DNA of 30,000 nucleotides from Chromera velia. Taxonomy: Eukaryota; Sar; Chromeraceae. The DNA is taken from contig JAHBMJ010000175.1 of assembly GCA_018398765.1 (NCBI GenBank), positions 10,001-40,000 of the forward strand, given 5' to 3'. Positions 20,866 to 30,000 of the stretch are shown piece by piece; positions within the stretch are counted from its first letter, which is position 1, and every line of letters begins with the position of its first letter. A program made the position numbers and the translations under genes. The notes under the pieces were generated by a model. That model was given only the letters and a program-made list of their open reading frames with translations, ran no database searches and was not told the origin of the DNA.

Positions 20866-23035
20866 TCACGTACCTGACTGCCGTCTGACGCTCGGCCTTT
20901 CTGTATGTGTTGCAGTGTAAAGTTCGTTCTTTCTGCGTGCCTGACTGTCGTCTGACGCTCGGCCTTTCTCATGCTTTGCCATCAGAGTTCGATCAGAGTT
21001 CGACCTTCTGCATGTGTGCCTACCGTCTGACGCTGGACTAATTTGTGTGCAAGACCGCCCCGCAGAGTTCGTTCTTCCTGCGTGCCAGGCCCTGACTGTC
21101 ATTTGACGCTGGACCATTCTGCATGTCTGACTGCCGTGCAGAGTTCGATCTTTCCGCATTCCGCATGTCGCCGCATGTGTGCCTTCCTTGATGCACGACC
21201 ATTTGCGTACGTGCCCAACCGCTGTGGAGAGTTCATTCTCTTGCATGTGTACCTGCCATCTGACGCCCAACCTTTCTTCGTGCCTGACTGTCGTCGACTG
21301 CTGTGCAGAGTTCGTTCTTCATGTATGCATGACTGCCGTCTGACGCTCGACCTTTCTGCATGCCTGCAGTGCAGAGTTCTAAGCAGAGTTCGATCTAAGA
21401 CTTCCTGCATGTGTGCTTGCCATCCGACACCCAACCATTCTGCATGCCTGAGTGCGGTGCAGACTTTGTTCTTTCTGCATCAGTACCTGCCGTCTGACGC
21501 TCGACTATCCTGTATGCCTGACCGCCGTGCAGAGTTTGTTCTTTCTGCATGTATGCCTGCCATCCGACACCCAAACTTTCTCCATGCTTGACCGCCGTGC
21601 AGAGTTCGTTCTTTCTGCATGTGTGCTTGCCATCTGACACCCAACCTTTCTGCATGCCTGAGTGCTGTGCAGAGTTTGTTCTTTCTACGTGGATGACTGC
21701 CGTCTAAAGCTAGCTCGACCTTTCTTGTGCCTTACTGCCGTAAAGAGTTCGATTTCTGCATGTGTGCCTGCTATAATATCCTGCCATCCGACACCCAACC
21801 CTAGGAGGCAGCACATCTGGTGTGTATACTAGATTTTGGAGCTGATATGACCAAAAAAAGTGAAAATTTCATTCGGTTTTTTAGTAACAAAATATTTTTC
21901 AGGTGCGGCTTGACAAGTTACTTCCAAAGAACACAAAATTTTGGTGTGGGTTATTCGTTTTGTTATAGGTTACAGGGGTTAAATACATGTCGCTTCGTGA
22001 TATTACGGGTTACTTGGTTAGAGGTTATTTTAGGTCAGTAACCATCATTCAAAGTTCATCTTAAAAAGTGTTTAAAAGTTGTTTAAAACATGTTTGAAAA
22101 CCTTATAGTGGATGGTTACTCAATTTTTATGAGGGGTCAAAAATGGTTACGGGTTACTCGGTTAGAGGCCTGTTTATCAAATATTGAAGCGACACATCAA
22201 AATCATGCAATTGTTTAAGAATCATAAAGTGTTTCAACATGTTTCAACCTTTTTAAGATGTTTTTAGAAGTAACTTAAGCTAAACAATTGATTGGCACCA
22301 CTTTTAAAGTGCTGGGTGATCGATATATAGGGGAGGAGGTACTAAAATTATGCACTAAAAAAAAATAGTAACCATCTTGGAGTGCTGCACCCTAGACCCG
22401 ACCTTTCTACGTGCCTAACTGCATGCGGTGCAGACTTCAAGTTGGTTCTTTCTGCATGTATGTCTGCTGCCTGATACTCGACCATTCTGCGTGCCTGACC
22501 GCCATGCAGAGTTTGTTCTTTCTGCATGTGTACCTGTCATCCGACGCCCGACTTTCCTGTGAGCCTGACTGCCGTGCAGAGTTTATTCTTTCTGCGTGCT
22601 TGACTACCGTCTGACGTTTGACCTTTGTTATGTCTTACTGCCGTGAAGAGTTCAAATTCTGCATGCGTCTGCATATGTGCCTACCAGACGCTGGACCTTA
22701 CGACATGCCTGACGGCCATACAGAATTCGACGTTCTTTCCGCGTGGATGACTGCCGTCTGACGCTCAAACTTTCTGCCTACCTAACTGCGGTGCAGACTT
22801 CGTTTCTTCTGCATGGGTGCGTGCCACCTAACGCTCGGCCTTTCTGCATGCCTTGCCATCAGACTTCGATCCTCTTGCATGTGTGCCTGCCGTCTAACGC
22901 TCGACTATCCTGCATGCCTGACTGCGGAGCAGACTTTTGCTCCCTAACTTTCCTCCTTCTGTATATGTGTGTCTGCCATGATCTGATGCCCGACCATTCT
23001 GCGTACCTTGCTGTGCAAACTTCGTTGCTGACACT
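20866..23035. repeat. Degenerate ~70-bp satellite array (interrupted)
   Basis: Monomers of about 70 bp follow the pattern GTTCTTTCTGCATGTGTGCC, TGCCATCTGACGC, CGACCTTTCTGCATGCCTGA, CTGCCGTGCAGAGTT. About twenty or more diverged copies lie on either side of an AT-rich insertion at 21805-22388. Because 70 is not a multiple of three, the open frames on both strands (repeating Cys/His/Arg-rich peptides) drift between frames and are not convincing genes. Confidence 0.9.
21805..22388. mobile_element. 584-bp AT-rich MITE-like insertion in the satellite
   Basis: It interrupts the satellite and contrasts with it in composition. It is flanked by a direct ACCCTAG heptamer (21798-21804 and 22389-22395), a candidate target-site duplication. 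The two ends carry GCAGCAC and its complement GTGCTGC as short imperfect terminal inverted repeats. It has no coding capacity. Inside, TTACGGGTTAC(T)TGGTTAGAGG-like sequence occurs twice (about 22003 and 22148). Confidence 0.6.
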
Positions 23036-24010
23036 GTTTAGCCTCAAAGTTTCTTGATAGACACAGAAAAGTATATAGTAACTGCCGGAGGCACCTCTTT
23101 ACCTACTCTTCCTTCACCACAGGAAGACACACACCGTCAAAATCTTACTGCTTGATCTCTCCGCTGCGGACAAGTATGCATAAGTGACTATACTAGTACA
23201 AACTCGCTTCTGCCCCTTGCCTGTCAATCATACGGCATTCAATTTAGTAAATACGACAGCGATACACGTCGACTGTACACAAACCGATACAAACATTTCT
23301 ATGTTCAGCTTCTTTCACCAGGTAGCTGCAAGTTAAGACACTGTCAGTCGAATGTCAGTTGATCGTCGATTGATTAAGGTTACGATCCAGACTGCATGAT
23401 ACTCTTTAAGTACATAGGTGTGACGTACGATTCATATTCCCACAATAAGACGCGGCCAATCAAAACTTAAATGTTTCGATTGGATCACGATGCGGAGGCA
23501 GTGTTCTCCATACAGGCCACCCCCAAAGCAGACTGTGAATATGATCATCATTTTCGTTTGTACTTATACTATTGTTTAAACAAAGTAAATTTTTCAGTTG
23601 TTTAAACCAATTCATCAACAAATTCCTATATTAGTACATGCAGCTTACATTCAAAGCTTATATGTATTGCGTTTTCGATTTGCTATTCTTTTTTAATATA
23701 TTATAGACGTTCTATTAAACAACGTTTAATATGAGCGTCTACACAAATAAAAAAAATATAGCTCATCTCAGACTAAGGGCCCTGCGTATCAGCATGGGAG
23801 CCGGAGAAGACCGGACTACAGTGACTAGGCAAACGTCGGCAGTAAATTAAAGTATGACGAGAATTTTCTGCCGCGCGTTTGCGTCTAGTCCCGTGGTCCT
23901 TACAGCTTCTCGGGAGAGAACTCCCCGCCAAGACGTACAAAAGCATTTCACGGGTCCACCAACCTAGTAAGTTTTAGCAAGCTAAGCTAGCTCGAAGGCC
24001 TAGAGCTAGA
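23036..24010. other. AT-rich intergenic sequence, no gene seen
   Basis: Mixed to AT-rich DNA without a credible open frame. The last part (about 23798-24010) carries the first copy of a segment duplicated at 24369-24468. No RNA gene was recognised. Confidence 0.5.
23798..24010 (+). repeat. Duplicated segment, long copy
   Basis: It contains GGAGCCGGAGAAGACCGGAC...GCAAACGTCGG, then about 120 bp of unique sequence, then CTAGTAAGTTTTAGCAAGCT...GAGCTAGA. The two ends recur at 24369-24468, where the middle is absent. Confidence 0.8.
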
Positions 24011-24226
24011 ATGGAAGGTAAAGCGGAGCGAAGCGGAGTCGGAGCCGCGTTCCAGCGGAACCTGGAGAGCGCGGGCGCCGCCACAAATAGATAAGCAGGA
24101 AAAAAGAAAAGACAGTCTCCTTCTCCTTCCGTTTATAAGATTGGGGGCCCTCAAGATCCCTCAAGGAAAGGTAAAGAAATGATAGCCCATATTGTCAGTT
24201 AGCAGTCGTAGATCGATTTACGATAC
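24011..24226 (+). repeat. Dispersed ~210-bp repeat, copy B
   Basis: A direct copy of 19988-20193 with about seven substitutions (six transitions) and one 10-bp internal duplication around CCCTCAAG. Its start abuts the end of the duplicated segment at 23798-24010. Confidence 0.88.
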
Positions 24227-24975
24227 CCTCCCTCCTACCCTTCTTTGACTCTTCTCTTTGTTCAAATACACTGCTCGGTTAGTGACTCAGAGGCCCAATT
24301 AGGGTGATAAACTATTCCGTATCAGTGCTGTTTAGTGCTGTTGTAAGAGAAGAGCAAAGTTATAGGAGGAGCCGGAGGAGACCAGACTACGGCGACTAGG
24401 CAAACGTCGGCCCACCAGCCTAGTAAGCTTCAGCAAGCTAAGCTAGCTCGAAGGCCTGGAGCTAGAATGCATGTTGCATGAGACTCAATCGACTCAGCGC
24501 ACGTGTGCGCGCGCGTGCAGGGCCGCGCATACATACATGGGCCGGGTATATATATGAGCTGCGGAGACGTGGATACATATAGTAATGATATGCAATGATC
24601 GAATCAGTCAAGGGATTTTCAAGAGCCACGTACACCTTCCCATGTTGTCCCAAGCATCTCGAAATGATTGGGAATGCAGCATGTATGAAAAAAACCCTCA
24701 ATCATATCATTAGGGAGGCATATGGAGGCACAATATTAAGAAGTGGAAGGTTAGCCTTCAAAGAAAGTGAACTGCATAGTTTGCATGCATGTGCTTTTTC
24801 ACCCGCAGCAGTAGCGCTATTCCAGCTTGAGAGGATTCGCACACTACGGAAGGTCCGCAGGCTGGTTGCTTATGAATTTCTTCGTTTATTTATTTCTGTT
24901 ATTTTCATTGTCTGATTCAAAGCTTTCTTTTTTCGTAGTACCAAGTTTTCCTTTTTTTCTCGAAGGTTGCCGTGC
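24227..24975. other. Intergenic sequence upstream of the dynamin-like gene
   Basis: It contains the short copy of the duplicated segment (24369-24468). Several small open frames are present, but none has recognisable homology. Part of 24595-24915 could be an upstream exon of the dynamin-like gene; I cannot support a model. Confidence 0.4.
24369..24468 (+). repeat. Duplicated segment, short copy
   Basis: It matches both ends of 23798-24010 but lacks the ~120-bp middle. It ends GGAGCTAGAATG, where the long copy reads into the dispersed repeat. Confidence 0.8.
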
Positions 24976-26065
24976 ATGCTGCACGACAATAACAGGGCCC
25001 GTGAAAATGGGCTCATAGCCGGGCTTTACAGAACCTTCCTAAAAGCTCCTCAGCAATTGAAGCTTTCAAACGCAGAAGATCTAGCTTACTTGAAACCATC
25101 TCGTGTAACCGTCTTTGACGTACAGAGTGCTGGAAAAACAACTGCTGTTGAGCTCCTGATTGGGGAGTAACAACACAGCCAGTGTTAGCCACCCGCTGTC
25201 CTGTGATGTACATGGTCAAGCACTCCCAGTACAAAAAGATAACCTACACACTTGATTTGCCTAGCTTAGGGGCATCAGAAGGATACGCACGAGAAGATTT
25301 GGAGGACGTGGGTACGATGGTTTCTCGTCTGGAGAGCCACATGAAGGAGTCTCAGATCAAGAACATGGAGCCGTCCAAGTGTTCTGACAAAGTTATCACC
25401 CTGACCATCACGTCTCTTTCCCCAGACATCATCCTCATTGATATGCCTGGAATCATTCCGAACCCTGGTGCAGGTCAACAAGATGCAGCTGCTGCTGTGA
25501 AGCACATCAACGCTAAGTACGCTTGGATGACGGACTGCGTACTCATCATCGTGCTGAAGGCAACCGAGAACATGCCAACTTGAAACATATCGATGAGGCC
25601 TTCAAGAAGCTAATAGATGGGGTCGACGGGAGCCCTCGTGATCATTACATGAAAGACTCCATCTTCATCATCAATAAAATGGACATTCAGATGCAGTCAA
25701 TGAGACGGTATAAGAGTGCTTCCGCCTATTTCATAAAGGCGAAAGAGCAGTTCGGCGAGGGCCGCGTCTTCATCACTGCTCTTGATCCCGGTGCTGTTCA
25801 TCACGCACTCAAAGAGGCCAATAAAAACGAGCAGGCCAAGTTCAAGGCTTGGTTGAAGGACATCGAGATGCTCTCTGGAAGGAAGCTGGATGCTGCCTTT
25901 CTGAAGACTGTCGCCCTGTACAACGCGCGCGACCCCATCCGTGAGGCCTGGATGCCTACATTCTTACAGACCCTGGTCGAAAAGCTCATGCTCGTCAAGA
26001 ACAACTTATCAACTCTGCGCAACCGTCTGGAGATCATTAACAAAGAGATCGACATTTAAGACCCT
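24976..26065 (+). pseudogene. Dynamin-like GTPase, GTPase-domain exon (two frameshifts)
   Basis: An N-terminal segment with a dynamin-superfamily GTPase domain: P-loop region FDVQSAGKTT (compare the family GGQSAGKS), switch-I TRCPV, G3 DMPGI and G4 INKMD, followed by the helical end of the domain (SGRKLDAAF to NRLEIINKEI). The family hydrolyses GTP to remodel or divide membranes. The frame breaks at about 25165 (after ELLIG, in a G run) and about 25567 (after KATE), both consistent with one missing base, and a TAA at 26057 precedes a GTAAAG donor at 26066. The first P-loop Gly is Asp here. These faults argue for a pseudogene or for assembly errors. The start at 24976 is only the first ATG in frame; upstream exons may exist. 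Confidence 0.72.
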
Positions 26066-27295
26066 GTAAAGTGAAAAAGGCTTATGCGACAACTACTCCG
26101 TGACTTCTTCAAGGCTAGGTGGCCGTACTCCAGATGCTTCCCCTGCTTTAGCTATGTCTCTTAAAATGTTATAGATAGAATATGAAGAAACCATTAAAAC
26201 TAGCATGTGAAATAGATTTTAGAGCATCATGTTGGGCTAGTTAAAACTTTGTTTTTCAAATGTTGGGCTATGTTTTTATCCCCCCCAGCTCTGTCGCCGG
26301 GTTTTGTTGGGCTTAATAGGGTCTGTTGGGCTCTGTTAGGCCTGTTGGGCGGTGCTCAACAGTACAAATGGCCCAACAGCAGCCTAACATCACTTTAAAG
26401 TGCACAACAGACATTGTAGAGCCTTTTAGACCAATTAAAAAGCACGCAATCAAAAAGAACAAAATTAGAGGTCAATGTTGCTTCAATATGAGCTTTATAC
26501 TCTTTATTAAACGTAAAAAATGGTTGTTTAAAAATGAGCCACATTTTTTAGAGATTAAAGGTCTTAACACCGCCCCTCACTTTCAAACAACGATTTTATA
26601 TGTTCTATAAAGAGTATAAAGCTCATATTAAAGCAATATTTAGCTTTAATTTTGGTTATCTTGATTGCATGCTTTTTAGTTGGTCTAAAAAGCTCTACAA
26701 TGTCTGTTGTGCACTTTAAAGTGATGTTAGGCTACTGTTGGGCCATTTGTACTGTTGGGCACCGCCCAACAGGCCCAACACAGCCCAACGCCCAACAAAA
26801 CCTGGCGACATGACATCGTTCAACTTTGAGACACCACAATGTAGCCCAACATCATGATTGCACAGATATAAACCACCCAACATGATTCAACATGATGTGC
26901 TTTATTTGGTAGTTTCAGCCGTTTATGTATATCAATCATTTAGGTTTCTATTCAAAATGACCGAAATTGGGGTAGAATTTATATATAAGACCAAGTGTGG
27001 CCCCCTAGTCTTCAAGGCGTTTACATACGTTCACAAAGCACGTCATTGCGGTGAACACGGCAAAGCGTATCGATGTTAGTCAGATCAGCCATTCATTAAG
27101 CAAATCGTCTTCCTTTCCCCTTCTCTTTCGACTTCCTGCTCTTTGTTTGGTTCCTTTCTGTTTGTTCTGTACCCCACTTTCCTTCTTTCCCCTCCTCACC
27201 GTCGGCTCTTCACTTGACAATGTGAGATCCATAACCATTTTGCCTTTCTTTGGTGACGATCCTTTCCTTCGTGTCTATGCGTGCTGTCTCTGCAG
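26066..27295 (+). other. Probable intron of the dynamin-like gene, hosting a fold-back element
   Basis: It is bounded by a GTAAAG donor and a TCTGCAG acceptor that keep phase 0 between the GTPase exon and the next exon. It is AT-rich and holds the long inverted repeat at 26292-26810. No other gene is seen. Confidence 0.5.
26292..26810. mobile_element. 519-bp fold-back (hairpin) element
   Basis: Two arms of roughly 200-220 bp (about 26292-26515 and 26600-26810) are inverted complements around a ~90-bp loop. The ends are TGTCGCCGGG and its complement with one change (CCTGGCGACA). Inner arm landmarks include TACAAATGGCCCAACAG paired with CTGTTGGGCCATTTGTA, and ATGAGCTTTATACTCTTTA paired with its complement. 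It is rich in the pentamer motif TTGGG/CCCAA. No ORF or clear target duplication is visible. It is probably a non-autonomous DNA element. Confidence 0.85.
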
Positions 27296-30000
27296 TCGGC
27301 TGATAGCTGTCAGAGTTTCTATGACCCGGACAAGTACGGGCGGACGCTCGAGTAGGACATCTGCCTATCTCCTGTACAGTCCGAAGGTGATGTATATAAA
27401 TGGGCTGAGAAGTACTACAAGCCCACTGAAAAGGGCGGCATGACTCTGTTGGCTGTGCAGGGTCTCAAAGACGATGAGCACTTAATGACAAAGAAGGATG
27501 AGAAGTATTTGGGAGACTTTGCCTTCGCCAGGATGGTCGCATTCTTCCAGTTGCAGTGCCGCAAAGCGGATATGTTTACCAACGACCTATTCAGTAACAA
27601 TCACATCAAGGCAATGACGAGGTCAGTTCAGTCGCGCCCCCCTCTGGTACCTCTGCTCCGCTCTCGGCCTCCGAAACCGTTTTCTTTCCTGCTTGTTCTC
27701 TTTTCTCCTTCGTCTGTGGAGCCAAAGGGAACTGAGACCCAAACACTAAAAAAGTAGAATATCAGGGTGTTGGTTTCTTGCTCACTTCCCATTTCGGGCT
27801 GCGGTTTGTCCATTAGAGTTTCTAGTTTCTGCTTGTCAGCTTTTTGACCAGATCAGCTGTTCTAGATTTCTCGAGCGAATGAAAGAGAGCAAAGGAGACG
27901 TAGAGACAAAAGGCAACCCATTCGTTTCTATGACTACCTATATGATATAAAGAAAGGGTAGAGATCGTGTGATTAACGCACCCGTGTATTTGCGCATTCC
28001 TTTTCTCTTTGTCTCTCTCTGTCTTGCTACTTGCGTCTCCACCTGTACTCCTTTCTTCCCCTCGCTGACGTGTTCGTTCTATCGTATGGGTGTTTCCGTA
28101 TGAAAATCGGTTTCCATTTTTCCATTATCTGTTGGATTCCGAAGTCTTGTGGTTTTCTGGTCGAATTGTTTCTGCAAAAACTTTGTATGGGCATTTACTT
28201 TCGGACCAATAGATCAAGAGAAAAGAAAAAAGAAAAAATATTGGCGTGTATTCTTGCTGTTTGTGGTTGCTCTATTCTGGAATGTTGTCCTGGGTTCGTT
28301 TTTATGTGCTTATCTTGTTCTATCTGTAATTCATACTCTTCTTTGGACCCTCTCTGCCGTCTTACTCTTTTTTTCTGCCTGCTTTTGTCTGTTTCCGCCT
28401 GTCCATAAGTATTCGTGATTGCATCTCCATCAAAAGGTGGTCGATGTGGCACTTATGTCTATTCTCATAGCAGCGGTCTGCCTCTTTTGTGGACGCCCGA
28501 CCTTTGAGCACCTTTTCCCCTCTGCCAGAATTGCCGCCTTGCTGCATCAGCAGATTTCACATTTCACTATATATATTTTTATGTGTCTTGCCCCATTCAG
28601 CCACTAAAGATCTCCTACCCTGTCTGCCTCCTGAGCTTGCAATAGTGGCTATGACCACAACGAGGGCATCAACGCAGATAGGGCCGTGATACGGATAACA
28701 GAGGACTTGATCGACAAAGTGATCGGCAAGGGCGTTCACTGGTTGTGTGATCGTCTCTTCATCATGGCCCTGAACAACGTCAACATCGTCCTTGACAACC
28801 TGCTTGGCAAGGAGAGCCGATTCCACCACCTGATTGAGATCAAGGGCTTCCGGAAGATGGTTTGCGACACCTACGAAGAGCAGGTTGCTGCCCGTCTTAA
28901 CGCTGTCAACCGGCAGATGCAGTTCAAGGTCAGGTACCGCCACAACTTCGTTGCCCTCGACGCCCTCCTGGAGATGGTCTTCGGCGTTGCCACCATAAAA
29001 ATCCTTGCCGAGATTTTCCACTCGGAGGTGTCCGAAAAGTATGGAGGAACCTCGCGTAGCCCTGTTCTGAAACGCACCGTAGAAAAGATCAAGTCCGTCA
29101 CGGACATCTTCAGCAAGCTCAGAACCTTTAACGATAAGTTTACAGAGGCTGACGTGATTGAGGGGGGGCACATGTCATGCCCCCACATCGCATGTCCTAT
29201 GTGACCCTCAACTTCGAGCTCCTCCGCCAATATGCCAACAACCTCTACATATGCACGCTGAACGACTTTCTCAATGACCTCTTGGGCTGGGAACAGGTGT
29301 GTCGACGGAGAGGCTGGTTGAAAGCAAAAGAAGCCTCTCTTTCCTTTAGGTTGAGAAAGATTGCAGTCTCTTTTTTCCTTGGGTTGGGGTTTGCAGTGCC
29401 TGGTCTTTTTTTTTCAGTAGAGGATTGCAAAGCACCTCAGGTTCTCCACTCTTTCAAGACTAACGTCCTCCCCGATGCTTTGTAAGATCATAGCTTCTTG
29501 CTGTAAAAGTGTGTGACAACTGATGACTGTATGCAGACTCTCTTCCGCCAGTGGGTGCTCAACGACGGCGAGATGGAAGACTGTCCGATTCTGCTGCGTG
29601 GACCTCCCCTTCTAACCCTGCACAAGTCTCTCAATGCGCTGTTGGATAGAAGAGTCGATGATGACGGCAAAACTGTCAAGGAGGTTCAGATCACGGGTGA
29701 CATGCTCGTTGGTCACGGAGAAGGGCGCAGGCGTGAGAAACTCGAGATTGAGCTAGCGGAAGGACATTCAGAATAATATCGCCGTCTACAAAAACCTTGC
29801 GACGGCCATTGACGCCTACAGGACTACGCTGTTGAGCGACTCTGACGACTTCCTCTCTGACTCCACAGGCACCCAGAGTGGCAAGGAGTTGGACCTCGGG
29901 GCCTCTACTGCCAGTGCGGAGTCTAAGATGAAGAGGGATGAGGATGCCGCTCCATTTGTACCTCCGCATTCTTCCATGCATCACTTTACCCCTGGCACTC
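27296..30000 (+). pseudogene. Dynamin-like gene, stalk/GED-side exons (continues off right edge)
   Basis: Three phase-compatible exons: 27296-27621 (GTCAGT donor), 28646-29296 (GTGTGT donor) and 29537 to beyond the window. They encode helical, charged protein (e.g. YKWAEKYYKPTEKGG, EDLIDKVIGKGVHWLCDRLF, YVTLNFELLRQYANNLY) in the position expected for a dynamin middle/stalk and GTPase-effector region. The link to the GTPase exon rests on order, strand and phase, not on a recognised stalk motif. Faults: TAG at 27353-27355, a frame change near 29165 beside a run of seven G, and another near 29755. The tail after that is Ser/Asp-rich and looks disordered. The intron 27622-28645 contains no gene. 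Confidence 0.55.

Noticed and set aside
20866-21655. Cys/His/Arg-rich repetitive ORFs in the satellite (possible zinc-finger protein)
   Set aside because: Monomer is ~70 bp, not a multiple of three; Cys and His spacing is irregular and frames drift, so this is satellite, not a finger protein.
20866-23035. CRISPR-like array
   Set aside because: Units are contiguous and diverged with no constant repeat plus unique spacer pattern, and the genome is eukaryotic.
28557-29171. 204-aa minus-strand frame opposite the dynamin-like exon
   Set aside because: Antisense of a well-formed exon whose splice phases match its neighbours; no motif of its own.

Overview
This window is nuclear DNA of an intron-rich unicellular eukaryote. 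Genes are split by short introns with GTGAGT/GTCAGT-type donors and pyrimidine-rich acceptors. Microsatellites are frequent, and much of the sequence is transposon-derived. The overall style (secretory-pathway kinases, a Copia element, mixed GC) would fit an alveolate such as a chromerid alga, but that assignment is inference and cannot be proved from the sequence. Layout: (1) 1-6604 holds two divergently transcribed, paralogous NEK-like protein kinases that each begin with a signal peptide. The minus-strand copy runs off the left edge. The plus-strand copy can be modelled as eight exons (591 aa) whose phases all close. Both share an unusual 34-nt micro-exon. (2) 6612-7691 is non-coding and becomes AT-rich. 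(3) 7697-15892 is a complete Ty1/Copia LTR retrotransposon with 466-bp LTRs, a CTTGA target-site duplication, gag, and pol (protease, integrase, reverse transcriptase, RNase H). It is decayed, and the LTR pair differs only by transitions. (4) 15898-16618 is AT-rich. (5) 19450-16619 (minus) is a long unidentified ORF made of two ~435-aa repeats. Each repeat carries two PD-(D/E)xK-like nuclease cores (D...QVK and D...QLK), giving four cores in one polypeptide, with one in-frame TGA before the last. This is the best candidate here for something undescribed. (6) 19451-24975 is repeat territory: a pair of ~210-bp dispersed direct repeats, a ~70-bp satellite array interrupted by a 584-bp MITE-like insertion, and further short duplicated segments. 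(7) 24976-30000 is a dynamin-like GTPase gene with frameshifts and stops (probable pseudogene). One of its introns contains a 519-bp fold-back (hairpin) element; the gene runs off the right edge. A recurrent theme is decay by transitions: the LTR differences, the Copia pol stops, the nuclease TGA and one dynamin stop all fit C-to-T or G-to-A changes.
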